Part shown: positions 42,500 through 51,241 of the stretch, in pieces
How positions within the stretch are numbered: position 1 is the stretch's first letter
Layout of the letters: each line of letters begins with the position of its first letter
Assembly (NCBI GenBank): GCA_905479105.1
Contig: CAJQLE010000004.1
Span: 558,001 to 622,000, forward strand
DNA: 64,000 nucleotides
Reading direction: 5' to 3'
Source of the DNA: an uncultured Flavobacteriales bacterium
GTDB lineage: Bacteria; Bacteroidota; Bacteroidia; Flavobacteriales_G; Salibacteraceae
Translations under genes and position numbers: made by a program
Notes under the pieces: model-generated
Told to the model about the DNA's origin: nothing
The model's database searches: none
Seen by the model: only the letters and a program-made list of their open reading frames with translations

Positions 42500-43439
42500 A
42501 GTTATGATGAAGTTGTTCGCTCAAGAAGTGAAAGAGGGATTAAGCCAATCACCTAAGCGTTTATCCTCAAAATGGTTTTATGATAAGAAAGGAGATGAGC
42601 TCTTTGTTAAGATTATGGGATTGCCTGAATATTACCTAACCAAGTGTGAAGAGGAAATATTTGAGCAAAAAACTGAAAGCTTGATTTCGTCATTGATAGA
42701 AGGAGTCGAAGATTTTGATCTTCTTGAATTGGGTGCAGGGGATGGCACTAAGACAATGCACCTTTTATCTGCCCTGCGCGATCAAGTTTTTACGTATCGC
42801 CCGATCGATATTTCATCAAATGCAATTAAAACATTAGAAGAGCGAGTGTCAAAGGAATTACCGGATGTAAAAGTTGAAGGCCTTCAGGGCGAGTATTTTG
42901 AGGTTCTGTCCAAGATAAAGTCGGATAAGCCCAAAGTCATCTTGTTCATGGGTTCTAACATTGGAAATATGCTTGATGAGCGCGCTAATGATTTTTTACT
43001 TGAGCTAAGTGCTGCAATGAATAAAGGAGACCGGCTGTTACTCGGAGTTGATCTCATTAAAGATGAAAGCATCATTCTCCCAGCATATAACGACTCTCTT
43101 GGCATAACTGCGGAGTTTAACCTGAATCTGTTGGATAGAATTAACCGCGAGCTGGGAGGGAACTTCAATAGGCGATTTTTCAAGCATACTCCTCGATATG
43201 ATAAGCAAAAGGGGGTTGCTTACAGTTACATTACTTCATTGGCCGATCAGGATGTCAGGATAGACGCTTTAGATCAATCATTCCATTTTAATGAAGGAGA
43301 TAGAGTATTCACAGAAGTTTCTAGGAAATATGATGACAAAGCTTTAGAGACAATTACCAATCATACGTCCCTTGTTCTGAAGAATAAGATATTCGATTCA
43401 AAAGAATATTTCTGTGATGCTATCTATTTTAAAGAATGA
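42492..43439 (+). CDS. egtD: EgtD-like L-histidine N-alpha-methyltransferase
   Basis: The protein has about 315 residues. I use the ATG at 42492; a GTG one codon earlier and ATGs at 42504 and 42507 are alternatives. The SAM motif LLELGAGDGTKTMHLL lies near residues 78-93. An EgtD-type core (KWFYDKKGDELFVKIMGLPEYYLT) precedes it, and RFFKHTPRYDKQKGVAYSYI follows late. EgtD trimethylates histidine to hercynine, the substrate of EgtB. The coding region overlaps the end of egtB by 8 bases, so the two enzymes are made together. There is no methionine-cycle gene nearby. Confidence 0.92.
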   Translation: MNEVMMKLFAQEVKEGLSQSPKRLSSKWFYDKKGDELFVKIMGLPEYYLTKCEEEIFEQKTESLISSLIEGVEDFDLLELGAGDGTKTMHLLSALRDQVFTYRPIDISSNAIKTLEERVSKELPDVKVEGLQGEYFEVLSKIKSDKPKVILFMGSNIGNMLDERANDFLLELSAAMNKGDRLLLGVDLIKDESIILPAYNDSLGITAEFNLNLLDRINRELGGNFNRRFFKHTPRYDKQKGVAYSYITSLADQDVRIDALDQSFHFNEGDRVFTEVSRKYDDKALETITNHTSLVLKNKIFDSKEYFCDAIYFKE

Positions 43440-43528
43440 ATCTTGTTTCGTCTAATTGATAAGGAACTGTCTCGGAATAGTTTCTTTTGCAACTCATTAG
43501 AGAAATTTGAATATCAAAGAGAAATAAA

Positions 43529-44290
43529 ATGAATAAAAAGGAAATAGCACAATTAGTTGATAATGCAGCTACTAGCTGTATTCCAGTTAAACAAATAAGT
43601 GAGATTCAAGTTATTTCATTAGTTGATGCGTACGAAATCCAAAAACTAATGATTGACTTACGCTTGGATAGAGGTGAAAAGCTAATAGGGTTGAAAATGG
43701 GCTTCACATCGGAAGCCAAAATGAAGCAAATGGGTGTTCATGACATGATTTGGGGTAGATTGACTGATGAGATGATTGTTGAGAATCAAGGCTCAGTTGG
43801 TAAGAGCAAGTATATTCATCCACGCGCAGAACCTGAAATTTGTTTCAGAATATCGAAAGATATTGAAGGTGAAATAGCTCTTCAGGATCTAGATCAATAT
43901 GTTGATGGTATTGCATGTGCTATAGAAATAATTGATTCGAGGTTTGAGAACTTTAAGTTTAGCCTAGAGGATGTGGTTGCTGATAATTGTTCTTCAACTG
44001 GCGTTGTTGTTGGCGACTGGAAAAAGCCTTCGAGAGATATTGCCAATTTGAAAATGAAATTATCATTCAATAATGAAGTGAAAGCGGAAGGTTCATCATT
44101 TGATATTCTCGGTGATCCTTGGAAGTCTTTGCAAGCTGCAACTCGTTTAGCTAACCAATACGGAGAGAAAATTAAAGCAGGACATATTATCATGGCTGGA
44201 GCTTCAACTGCGGCCATTTTTATTGAACAAGGAACTACTGTTTCTGTTGATGTAGAAGGGCTAGGCATTGCTCGTTTTGATGTCATTTGA
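43529..44290 (+). CDS. 2-keto-4-pentenoate hydratase/FAH-family enzyme
   Basis: The 253-residue protein is an MhpD/DmpH-like member of the fumarylacetoacetate hydrolase superfamily. It shows YEIQKLMIDLRLDRGEKLIGLKMGF at the N-terminus, the metal-binding PRAEPEICFR (two glutamates), and GIACAIEIIDSRF. Family members hydrate 2-oxopent-4-enoate or decarboxylate 4-oxalocrotonate in meta-cleavage of catechols. No other meta-cleavage gene is in the window, so an unrelated 2-keto acid may be the substrate. It is 89 bases after egtD and 42 bases before the DUF427 gene. Confidence 0.88.
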   Translation: MNKKEIAQLVDNAATSCIPVKQISEIQVISLVDAYEIQKLMIDLRLDRGEKLIGLKMGFTSEAKMKQMGVHDMIWGRLTDEMIVENQGSVGKSKYIHPRAEPEICFRISKDIEGEIALQDLDQYVDGIACAIEIIDSRFENFKFSLEDVVADNCSSTGVVVGDWKKPSRDIANLKMKLSFNNEVKAEGSSFDILGDPWKSLQAATRLANQYGEKIKAGHIIMAGASTAAIFIEQGTTVSVDVEGLGIARFDVI

Positions 44291-44332
44291 AAGGAATGAA
44301 AGTCATCTACGTCATACTTAAAAAGATTTATT

Positions 44333-44614
44333 ATGAAAGCAATTTGGAACGGTAAAATAATAGCCGAAAGTAACGATACAACTGTGATTGAGGGTAATCA
44401 CTATTTTCCTGAAGATTCAATTGTAAAGGAGTTTTTTAAAGACTCAAGTACTCAATCTGTATGCCATTGGAAGGGTACGGCATCGTATTATTCTTTGGAT
44501 GTTGAAGGGAAGTTGAATACTGACGCAGCTTGGTATTATCCTGAGGCCTCAGAAATGGCTAAAAGTATCAAAGGGAAAATCGCGTTTTGGAAAGGAGTGC
44601 AAGTAACAAATTAA
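44333..44614 (+). CDS. DUF427 protein
   Basis: The product has 93 residues and the DUF427 sequence pattern: MKAIWNGKIIAESNDTTVIEGNHYFP, then SVCHWKGTASYYSLDVEGK and AWYYPEASEMAKSIKGKIAFW. This compact beta domain is widespread in aerobic bacteria. No activity is established, although it often sits near redox or amino-acid genes. It follows the hydratase-like gene by 42 bases and its last base is shared with the next gene (TAATG), so the two are translated in a coupled way. Confidence 0.9.
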   Translation: MKAIWNGKIIAESNDTTVIEGNHYFPEDSIVKEFFKDSSTQSVCHWKGTASYYSLDVEGKLNTDAAWYYPEASEMAKSIKGKIAFWKGVQVTN

Positions 44615-45378
44615 TGACAGTCTCAGAATCACTTCATAGGGCCCTGCAATACCTGGCTACAGCATCTAAGAGCTTTTTACCTGCAAAAGATGACGATAGT
44701 CATACTAGTGTGGACTGGAATCCAGTTTCTAAGAGCTTTGAAACACACCCATTTAATAAAGGTGGATTAGCACTTGCATTAAACTTGGAAGTTTTCTCGC
44801 TAGACTTTATTCATCCTGTTTCTGGAATTGAAGCCTCTTTTCCATTGGGAGGCGCCAAGCATTTGGATATTTTAAATTGGATTGAAAGAGAAAGACTATT
44901 CTGTAAAATTGATAAAGATTACAAGTTCGAATTGCACTACGAACTTCCGTATAAAAAAGGGTTTGATGATTCCCTGACTTATCCAAAGATTAAAGAAGCT
45001 GAATTGAAGTCTCACATTCAATTGAGATGGTTAGCCAACAAATCTCTAGAACTAGCCTCTAGTCATTTTGATGTGTTTTCAGATATAAGGGTTTGGCCCC
45101 ATCATTTCGATACAGGAGCCATTGGATATCAATTAAATGAGAAGGGTTCATCATTTGGCTTGGGGCTATCGATTCCAGATAATGTTTCTGACGATTATTA
45201 TTTCTACGTTTCTAAATACAATGAAAACGAGTCTGTAAATGTCTCGAGATTTTCAAAACTGAAGAATGGCGAATGGAAATTTAAGGGTTGGAACGGAGCT
45301 GCACTTGACGCTTCAGGAAAGTCACTACCGGGAGTTATTTCCTTTTTCAGTGAGGCGATTAAAGGCTATTCCGAGTAA
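44614..45378 (+). CDS. WPHHFD-motif protein, possibly DUF5996-related
   Basis: The product has 254 residues from the ATG at 44614. An upstream in-frame ATG at 44587 would sit inside the DUF427 gene and add only a basic tail. I do not recognise a characterised family. The motif DIRVWPHHFDTGAIGY and the earlier DWNPVSKSFETHPFNKG are similar in kind to DUF5996 proteins, which carry a WPHHFD signature. The mixed alpha/beta sequence has no signal peptide. The start codon overlaps the DUF427 stop by one base. It is convergent with the DsbA-like gene 3 bases away. Function unknown. Confidence 0.65.
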   Translation: MTVSESLHRALQYLATASKSFLPAKDDDSHTSVDWNPVSKSFETHPFNKGGLALALNLEVFSLDFIHPVSGIEASFPLGGAKHLDILNWIERERLFCKIDKDYKFELHYELPYKKGFDDSLTYPKIKEAELKSHIQLRWLANKSLELASSHFDVFSDIRVWPHHFDTGAIGYQLNEKGSSFGLGLSIPDNVSDDYYFYVSKYNENESVNVSRFSKLKNGEWKFKGWNGAALDASGKSLPGVISFFSEAIKGYSE

Positions 45379-45381
45379 CAG

Positions 45382-46059
45382 CTACTTCTCAGACTCAATG
45401 TCTGAAATGATTTTCAGTAGATCTTCAGCATCTCTAAATCCATTGGCAGCAAGATAAAGCTGGCTGTTATGTCTAACAATAACCGAAGGAAAGCCCTTAA
45501 TGCCCATTTCAGCGGCCAATTGAAAATCTGATCGTGTGTTGTAGCGAGCTTCTTCAGAATTGAATTTTTGAGCGTAAGCCGATGTGTCAAGGCCAAATTT
45601 ATCGGCTATTTCGATAAAGGTTTTCTCAGAGCGCATGTCCTTATTATCAATGTAAAAGGCCCTTTGAACGGCTTTAAAGAAATCCAATTCAATTTCCGGT
45701 TTCATCTCTCTTGCAACCACTATAGCACGGCATCCAGGTTCTGTATCCAAAATGAAACTATCGTCTCCGATGCTTCCATAGTTAATAGGCAAGCCTGTTC
45801 TTTTCTCTATTTCTTTCCAATGATGCTCTAGAAAGTCACCCAAATCGGCCATGGTTTCAGTTCCTTGAGGTCTTAATCCACCAAGAACAACCTTAAATTC
45901 ATGATCAGGAAGGGCTTCTTTGACTTTAGTGATTTCAGGTGCGAATCCATAACACCAACTGCACATTGGATCACCGATATAAATAATGGTTGGGTTTTGA
46001 GCTTGTAGCCAAGAATAAGACATGAGGGATAAAAATATTAGTGTTGATTTAATGGTCAT
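45382..46059 (-). CDS. Exported DsbA-family thiol-disulfide protein
   Basis: The 225-residue protein begins with a signal peptide (TLIFLSLMSYSWLQAQ). The thioredoxin-fold motif is IGDPMCSWCYGFAPE, so the active pair is CSWC. A long helical insert follows (about 75-160) and a late cis-proline segment IKGFPSVIVRH. The length and the CSWC motif resemble FrnE-like DsbA relatives. It likely works as an oxidoreductase or disulfide isomerase outside the cytoplasm. It is the last gene of a three-gene unit (binding-protein fold, LysE, DsbA) with overlaps of 1 and 4 bases. Confidence 0.87.
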   Translation of the reverse strand: MTIKSTLIFLSLMSYSWLQAQNPTIIYIGDPMCSWCYGFAPEITKVKEALPDHEFKVVLGGLRPQGTETMADLGDFLEHHWKEIEKRTGLPINYGSIGDDSFILDTEPGCRAIVVAREMKPEIELDFFKAVQRAFYIDNKDMRSEKTFIEIADKFGLDTSAYAQKFNSEEARYNTRSDFQLAAEMGIKGFPSVIVRHNSQLYLAANGFRDAEDLLKIISDIESEK

Positions 46060-46679
46060 CGTTCAATAAAAACTAAAAGAAGTGTTAGTGAAATTAATAA
46101 CACAACTTTTACCCATTTAGTTGTTGTCCAAAATGCTTTATGTTCAATAAGTCGGGCAGTGCGCCCTGAAATAAGAGCAATGCTTGAGAATACCACGAAT
46201 GAAACCAACATGAAGATAAATCCTAAAATCATCATTTGATACATCGGTGAAAAGCCTGGCGAACTCACAAATTGGGGAAGAAGTGCGATGAAGAAAATAC
46301 TCACTTTAGGATTTAACACATTCATGAGAAAACCTCTTTTAAAGATGACAAGAAAGGGCTCAGTTTTGGCTTGTCCTTTCATATGCACATCCATGGGTTT
46401 TTCATTAAAGGCGCCATAGGCTAGGTATAATAAATAAGCTGCACCCAGATATTTAAGAAAGTCAAATGCAGTATCACTTTCTATTAATATGAGCGAGACT
46501 CCTGTGGCAACCAGCGTAGTGTGAATGATAACACCACTCATTAATCCTGCTGTTATTCCAACGCCTTGCCTCCAACCTTTGGACACGCTTTCCGTGAGAA
46601 CATAGATGTTGTCAGGGCCGGGCATTAGCGCAAGTGCTAATGTGGCAGTGATAAATCCAAGAACTAGCGACAACTCCAT
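46056..46679 (-). CDS. LysE-family amino acid exporter
   Basis: The 207-residue membrane protein has about six helices. The family opening is LGFITATLALALMPGPDNIYVLTES, followed by GITAGLMSGVIIHTTLVATG, and a mid signature KRGFLMNVLNPKVSIFFIALLPQF. LysE/RhtB proteins export amino acids or their analogues. Its start overlaps the last base of the upstream binding-protein gene and its stop overlaps the DsbA-like gene by 4 bases. The exported compound is unknown, but the linked binding-fold protein might sense or carry it. Confidence 0.9.
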   Translation of the reverse strand: MELSLVLGFITATLALALMPGPDNIYVLTESVSKGWRQGVGITAGLMSGVIIHTTLVATGVSLILIESDTAFDFLKYLGAAYLLYLAYGAFNEKPMDVHMKGQAKTEPFLVIFKRGFLMNVLNPKVSIFFIALLPQFVSSPGFSPMYQMMILGFIFMLVSFVVFSSIALISGRTARLIEHKAFWTTTKWVKVVLLISLTLLLVFIER

Positions 46680-47521
46680 TAACCTGTTACGTTTTGAGGC
46701 TGAATAATATTTAAGTCAATAAGAATTTGCTCAATATGCTCAAACTCTTGATCTGATAAAACGGCTTTAACGTCCCATTCTACTTGTTCAAGCCAATAAG
46801 AAACATCTGAAGCTTCTAGTTTAAATCGAGTTGATATATCGTTGATAGATTCAATACGATTTTGTTTTATACGCATTGTTTCCGTCCTTAGCCAAGCAAT
46901 TAGAGCTTCGATAAAAGGGGTTTCATTTTTTTGAATGACATCATTTGCCACAATAACAAATGGCTCCCAAGGTGAAGATAGTTCGTCTATTCTGCTGAAA
47001 ATTCCCTGCGATATTAAAGGCTTGATGGTGTATTTCTCCCAAAGAAATAGGTCGGCTTGATCAACTTCCATGGCCATGGCAGCTCCATTCATGTTATTTA
47101 CGACTTCGAATTGATCATCGTGAATGTTTACTCCAAATTTCTTAGCATATAGATAGGCCATTAAATGAGATCCACTCTTGGGCCGGCTAATTGCAAAACG
47201 GGTTTTTTGACTTACACCATTTTTTAAATCAAAAGCATTGTTCACGTGCTTATGAACCCCCCAAACTAAAGGTGACTTTACATAGTGCGCTACAATCTTC
47301 GCAGAGTTTCCTTCATGCTGATCGGTAATTATGCCTTCAGTCAGTAATACAGACATGTCGAGATGGTTATCCCGCAAATCAGACAACATTGAACCAGTTC
47401 CTGTTGAGTATCCAGTGAAATCGACTTTATAGCCCAAAGATAGAAATGGCTGTTTTTCGCAAATGCGATAAAACGGTAAATTATAATGCTCAGGAACGCC
47501 TCCGATTCTTATGGTTTTCAT
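46679..47521 (-). CDS. Leaderless periplasmic-binding-protein-fold protein
   Basis: The 280-residue protein has the PBP type II pattern: IRIGGVPEHYNLPFYRICEK, then GTGSMLSDLRDNHLDMSVLLTE. The ligand region RFAISRPKSGSHLMAYLY and ADLFLWEKYTIKPL follow. The C-terminal tail (about 215-280) is helical. It has no signal peptide or lipobox, so it is probably cytoplasmic. The closest thing I recall is the cytosolic family of Candida albicans CA3427, reported also in some bacteria, but I cannot check identity here. It is the first gene of a unit with LysE and a DsbA-like protein and touches the LysE start by one base. The ligand is unknown. Confidence 0.75.
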   Translation of the reverse strand: MKTIRIGGVPEHYNLPFYRICEKQPFLSLGYKVDFTGYSTGTGSMLSDLRDNHLDMSVLLTEGIITDQHEGNSAKIVAHYVKSPLVWGVHKHVNNAFDLKNGVSQKTRFAISRPKSGSHLMAYLYAKKFGVNIHDDQFEVVNNMNGAAMAMEVDQADLFLWEKYTIKPLISQGIFSRIDELSSPWEPFVIVANDVIQKNETPFIEALIAWLRTETMRIKQNRIESINDISTRFKLEASDVSYWLEQVEWDVKAVLSDQEFEHIEQILIDLNIIQPQNVTG

Positions 47522-47691
47522 CTTTGATTAGATTCCAATGCAAACGCCTAAATGGCATTAATAATTAGTTGAATAACAATAGGAGAATTACAAACGATTT
47601 CTCCTCTAAAGCGAATTGACGAAGTTAACCTCTCAAATGGCGGTTTATTAGTCATTTCACTGAAACTTGAAGGTTCTTCTGTTAAAAAGAT

Positions 47692-49023
47692 TTACCCCTG
47701 AGCTAAGTCCTCTTCAGCACCATGTGCTAAAGCTTTTAGTCTTTTGACGAATACAAGCAATAGTAAGCCGAATGCAAGGCAGAAAATTGTGACACCAGTA
47801 AATACTTCCAAAGCCCCAGCGCTCTCGGCAGCTTCACCAATCCAGCCGGCTACTTTGTTGCCAAGACCTGTTACCGCAAAATAAGCACCCATCATAAAGC
47901 TTGCATACTTCGCTGGTGCAAGTTTTGTGATAAAAGAAAGTGCTACAGGAGAACTACTTAATTCCCCGACTACGTGTAAGAAATAGGAGAGAAGCAACCA
48001 GTAAAGACCAGCTTTTTCAAGAGCTAATACGCTTACTTCATAAGCGGCTCCCATTAATGCCATAAATCCAAAACCCATCACGATTGTTCCGATGGCCATT
48101 TTGAATATAGCAGATGATTCTTTGCCCTTCTTTTTCCACCAAAGCCAAAATGCAGCCATCGGAGCACCTAAAAGAATGACGTAAAATGCGTGCAAAGACT
48201 GAAGAAAACTCGCTGGTATCTCATATCCAAAAACTACACGATCTACAGTTTGTTTGGCATATAAATTCATAAAACCACCCGCTTGTTCATAGGCGCCCCA
48301 AAAGACAATCATGATCAAAAATGAAAGCAGTAAAACGATCGTTCTGTCTTTTTCTATTTTGGTTAAAGGCTGCTTCATAAGCGCAGCTGATTCTGGATTT
48401 GATTTGTGAGATTCTCCTATACCCTTCAGGTGTTTCTGACCAAAAACATATACAATTTGACCTAAGATCATCCCAAATCCAGCCAAGCTAAAACCAAGAT
48501 GCCAATCTACAATCTCTCCGAAATATCCCACAAGAAGAGGAGCAGAGAATGCACCAATATTGATTCCAATATAGAAAATGGTGAATCCAGCATCTCGTTT
48601 TATATCACCTTTTTTATAAAGCCCGCCCACCATGGTGCTGATGTTAGGCTTAAGTGCGCCTACACCCGATATAATCAAGGCCAGTCCTGAATAGAATGCC
48701 ACGAGAGAATCAACAGCCAAAATAAACTGACCAAGTATGATTAACACACCGCCTACTAGAACTGATTTTTTCTGGCCAAGCCAACGATCTGCAAGTAAAC
48801 CACCAGGAATACTCATCATGTAAACAAGCATACCATACCAGCCGTATAATTCAAGGGCAGATTCATTACTCCAGCCCAGTCCAGGATTGTCTCCAAGTGT
48901 TTCCGCTGTTAGATATAATATGAGAATCGCCCGCATTCCATAGAATGAAAAACGCTCCCATAGCTCTGTAAAGAATAGAATAAACAGGCCTTTTGGATGG
49001 CCAAAAACGGTACTTTGCTCCAT
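47692..49023 (-). CDS. POT-family proton-coupled peptide transporter
   Basis: The 443-residue transporter has about 12 helices. The POT signature LWERFSFYGMRAILILYL lies at residues 22-39, matching ExxERFxYYGMR. The second motif FYIGINIGAFSAPLLVGYFGE is at about 146-166. The late ELSSSPVALSFITKLAPAKY also fits. These proteins import di- and tripeptides with protons across the inner membrane. It is shorter than many Bacteroidota POT proteins of 500-plus residues but complete in its motifs. A 170-base gap to the binding-protein gene and a divergent acetyltransferase define it as a single unit. Confidence 0.93.
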   Translation of the reverse strand: MEQSTVFGHPKGLFILFFTELWERFSFYGMRAILILYLTAETLGDNPGLGWSNESALELYGWYGMLVYMMSIPGGLLADRWLGQKKSVLVGGVLIILGQFILAVDSLVAFYSGLALIISGVGALKPNISTMVGGLYKKGDIKRDAGFTIFYIGINIGAFSAPLLVGYFGEIVDWHLGFSLAGFGMILGQIVYVFGQKHLKGIGESHKSNPESAALMKQPLTKIEKDRTIVLLLSFLIMIVFWGAYEQAGGFMNLYAKQTVDRVVFGYEIPASFLQSLHAFYVILLGAPMAAFWLWWKKKGKESSAIFKMAIGTIVMGFGFMALMGAAYEVSVLALEKAGLYWLLLSYFLHVVGELSSSPVALSFITKLAPAKYASFMMGAYFAVTGLGNKVAGWIGEAAESAGALEVFTGVTIFCLAFGLLLLVFVKRLKALAHGAEEDLAQG

Positions 49024-49087
49024 GATCTTTAAGTTGGGGCTGAAAATATGACCTCTAATTTAATTTCTAGCATCTATTTTAAGAGAT

Positions 49088-49591
49088 ATGTTAATAAGAG
49101 AGGCAAATAGGAGCCATGAGCATGAAGTTATTGAGATCATGAATCAAGCGATCATGGATCGAAAAAATGCCTACTTAGAAATATTCAATGCCGAAAATGG
49201 TCGTCAATGGTATGACTCATTGCGGGCTAAGGCTATTAAATTTTGTGTATGTGTCATCGATAATAGAATTGTAGGGTGGGGAAGTTTAACGTCTTATCGA
49301 GAGAATAGGGGAGCGCTAAGCGGAAATGTAGAAATCACATTTTATGTTCATAACGACAATAAAAAACAGGGAATTGGCACTTTAATTATAAAATACCTGG
49401 AAGAAGTCGCGTTGAGATTGAATAAAACTCACGTTGTAGCAATCTTATTGGATGATAATGAAGCGAGTCAAATATTACTAACTAAGAAAGGGTATAAAAC
49501 TTTGGGGCATTTTGAGTCTATTGCAACTTTTCCCAATAAAACACTAGGACATCTATATATGTGGAAAAAACTCAGAGGACATGAGTCATAG
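49088..49591 (+). CDS. GNAT-family N-acetyltransferase
   Basis: The 167-residue protein has the GNAT fold: N-terminal LIREANRSHEHEVIEIMNQA, strand 4 NVEITFYVHNDNKKQGIGTLIIKYL with the acetyl-CoA loop QGIGT, and C-terminal ILLDDNEASQILLTKKGYK. The overall look is closest to the phosphinothricin/methionine sulfoximine acetyltransferase subgroup, but the substrate is unknown. It is divergent from the peptide transporter by 64 bases. Confidence 0.9.
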   Translation: MLIREANRSHEHEVIEIMNQAIMDRKNAYLEIFNAENGRQWYDSLRAKAIKFCVCVIDNRIVGWGSLTSYRENRGALSGNVEITFYVHNDNKKQGIGTLIIKYLEEVALRLNKTHVVAILLDDNEASQILLTKKGYKTLGHFESIATFPNKTLGHLYMWKKLRGHES

Positions 49592-49695
49592 TCAAATGTG
49601 AACATTGTCTATGTTGGTTTTAGAACATGTCATTTCGATAAAGCTGGTTTAATGCATAAAGAGACAACAAGTGAACGCTTAGTGATGAAGCATTA

Positions 49696-50061
49696 TTAAT
49701 TTCTGACGGAATGTTCTATGAGTTGATCAATTGACACAATAGCTAAAGTTCTTTCGTGTGTTGCCTCCAACAAAACCTTAGGGGCTTTTCCTTCATCATA
49801 TGCCTCTTTCCAGCGGGCAGCGCATAAACACCATTTATCTCCTGGTTTTAATCCATTGAAATTGAATTCAGGACGAGGAGTTGAAAGATCATTTCCTTGG
49901 GATTTCGAGAAGGACAAAAACTCCTCTGTCATTACAGCGCATACTGTATGCATGCCATGGTCAGCAACATCCGTACTGCAGCATCCATCGCGAAAAAACC
50001 CTGTTAAAGGATCGTTACTGCACGTGATCACCGGTTCTCCAAAAACATTTAGATTCTCCAA
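49696..50061 (-). CDS. DUF2237 protein
   Basis: The product has 121 residues. The DUF2237 pattern is complete: NLNVFGEPVITCSNDPLTGFFRDGCC, then TDVADHGMHTVCAVMTEEFL, and GDKWCLCAARWKEA with VLLEATHERTL. Several conserved cysteines and a histidine are typical. The family is small, widespread and has no assigned function. Its start is 1 base after the stop of the PPK2 gene, so the two are co-expressed. Confidence 0.92.
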   Translation of the reverse strand: MENLNVFGEPVITCSNDPLTGFFRDGCCSTDVADHGMHTVCAVMTEEFLSFSKSQGNDLSTPRPEFNFNGLKPGDKWCLCAARWKEAYDEGKAPKVLLEATHERTLAIVSIDQLIEHSVRN

Positions 50062-50062
50062 A

Positions 50063-50962
50063 TTATTGATTTTTATTTTCTAAACTAAGCTCAGACTCTA
50101 ATTGTTCACAAGACTGGTTCAATCGTGATAAGGCCTTTTCGTCTATTGTTGGGTATTTAGGATTGAGGCTGCTGATTTCATCTGCTATTATTTGACTTAC
50201 AACAGCCCTTGTATACCATTTATGATCGGCAGGTACTACATACCAAGGATTGGTTTTATTTGCTGTCTCTTTAATGCAAACTTCATAAGCTGACTGGTAA
50301 TCATCCCAATATGCTCGTTCTAGCATATCAGATTCTGAAAATTTCCAATTCTTATCCTGTCTTTTAATTCGCTTTAAAAAACGCTTTGCCTGTTCATTTT
50401 TGGAGAGATGTAAAAAGATTTTTATAACCTTATTACCGTTAGTAGTCAATCGTTTTTCGTAATTATTGATTTGCTGATATCGTTCTTTCCAAAAGGATGC
50501 TTTGATATCTTTTTCTGAGTTTATTCCAGGCAAGTTCTGTTTGAGAACTATCTGTGGATGAACCCTCGCGACTAAAACCTCTTCATAATAGGATCTATTA
50601 AAGATTCCTATCATTCCTCTTTCTGGCAAATCTCGGGTACTACGCCACAAGTAATCATGACTCAGTTCTAGGTCATTAGGATGTTTGAAACTCTTAACAA
50701 AGCAACCTTGTGGATTGATACCAGACATTACATGATTTATCGTACTGTCTTTTCCTGCAGCATCCATGGCTTGGAAAATGATCAATACTGCATTGCGGCT
50801 ATTTGCATACAACTTATCCTGCAGAGGCCTCAGATCCAAAACATTCCCCACCATTTTTTCAATGGCCTCAATTTTTGTAAGACCTAAAGTAGAAGATGGG
50901 TTAATCTGACTGAGAGAAAAACTTTTTTCAGGAACTTCAATTTTGTATTGCTCTGTTAACAT
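50063..50962 (-). CDS. Polyphosphate:nucleotide phosphotransferase (PPK2 family)
   Basis: The 299-residue enzyme has Walker A FQAMDAAGKDSTINHVM with D67 and K71 and a lid region EVLVARVHPQIVL. Walker B is FNRSYYEEVLV. It transfers phosphate from polyphosphate to AMP, ADP or GDP; the subclass cannot be assigned with certainty from sequence alone. It stands between the histidine-rich small gene (37 bases upstream) and DUF2237 (1 base downstream), forming a three-gene unit. No PPK1 gene is in this window. Confidence 0.93.
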   Translation of the reverse strand: MLTEQYKIEVPEKSFSLSQINPSSTLGLTKIEAIEKMVGNVLDLRPLQDKLYANSRNAVLIIFQAMDAAGKDSTINHVMSGINPQGCFVKSFKHPNDLELSHDYLWRSTRDLPERGMIGIFNRSYYEEVLVARVHPQIVLKQNLPGINSEKDIKASFWKERYQQINNYEKRLTTNGNKVIKIFLHLSKNEQAKRFLKRIKRQDKNWKFSESDMLERAYWDDYQSAYEVCIKETANKTNPWYVVPADHKWYTRAVVSQIIADEISSLNPKYPTIDEKALSRLNQSCEQLESELSLENKNQ

Positions 50963-50999
50963 CTCAGTTTATTAATCACTTGAGCAATGTAAACAAAGT

Positions 51000-51218
51000 C
51001 TAATAACGTTCGGGATGAATGAATTGATCAAGGAACTGCAAAAAGTTCTCTGGAGCGTGATGGCCGTTATCATAGTGCTTCGTGAGGTGATGAAAGACGG
51101 CATCTTGGTGTAAATGAAATCTATGTGCTATTCTATGAGCTCGGTCAACTTTATTAGGATCATGGCGTTCAAAGAATTCCTCCAGTCTTTTCTGAAAATG
51201 TTCTTGGCTAGGTGTCAT
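51000..51218 (-). CDS. Small histidine-rich protein
   Basis: The 72-residue protein has 12 histidines (one residue in six), including HRIAHRFHLHQDAVFHHL and YDNGHHAPENF. It is charged and predicted mostly helical, with no signal peptide or membrane segment. I recognise no family. An exact -7 element on the minus strand lies 24 bases upstream, supporting that it is expressed. It is followed by PPK2 after 37 bases. The histidine clusters suggest metal binding or an acidic-polymer contact, such as polyphosphate; that is inference. Confidence 0.65.
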   Translation of the reverse strand: MTPSQEHFQKRLEEFFERHDPNKVDRAHRIAHRFHLHQDAVFHHLTKHYDNGHHAPENFLQFLDQFIHPERY

Positions 51219-51241
51219 TTCTTATAGTTTTTGATTGAAGT

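Noticed and set aside
46679-47521. ABC transporter substrate-binding protein with missing permease and ATPase genes
   Set aside because: There is no signal peptide or lipobox and no ABC genes nearby, so a classical ABC uptake role is unlikely.
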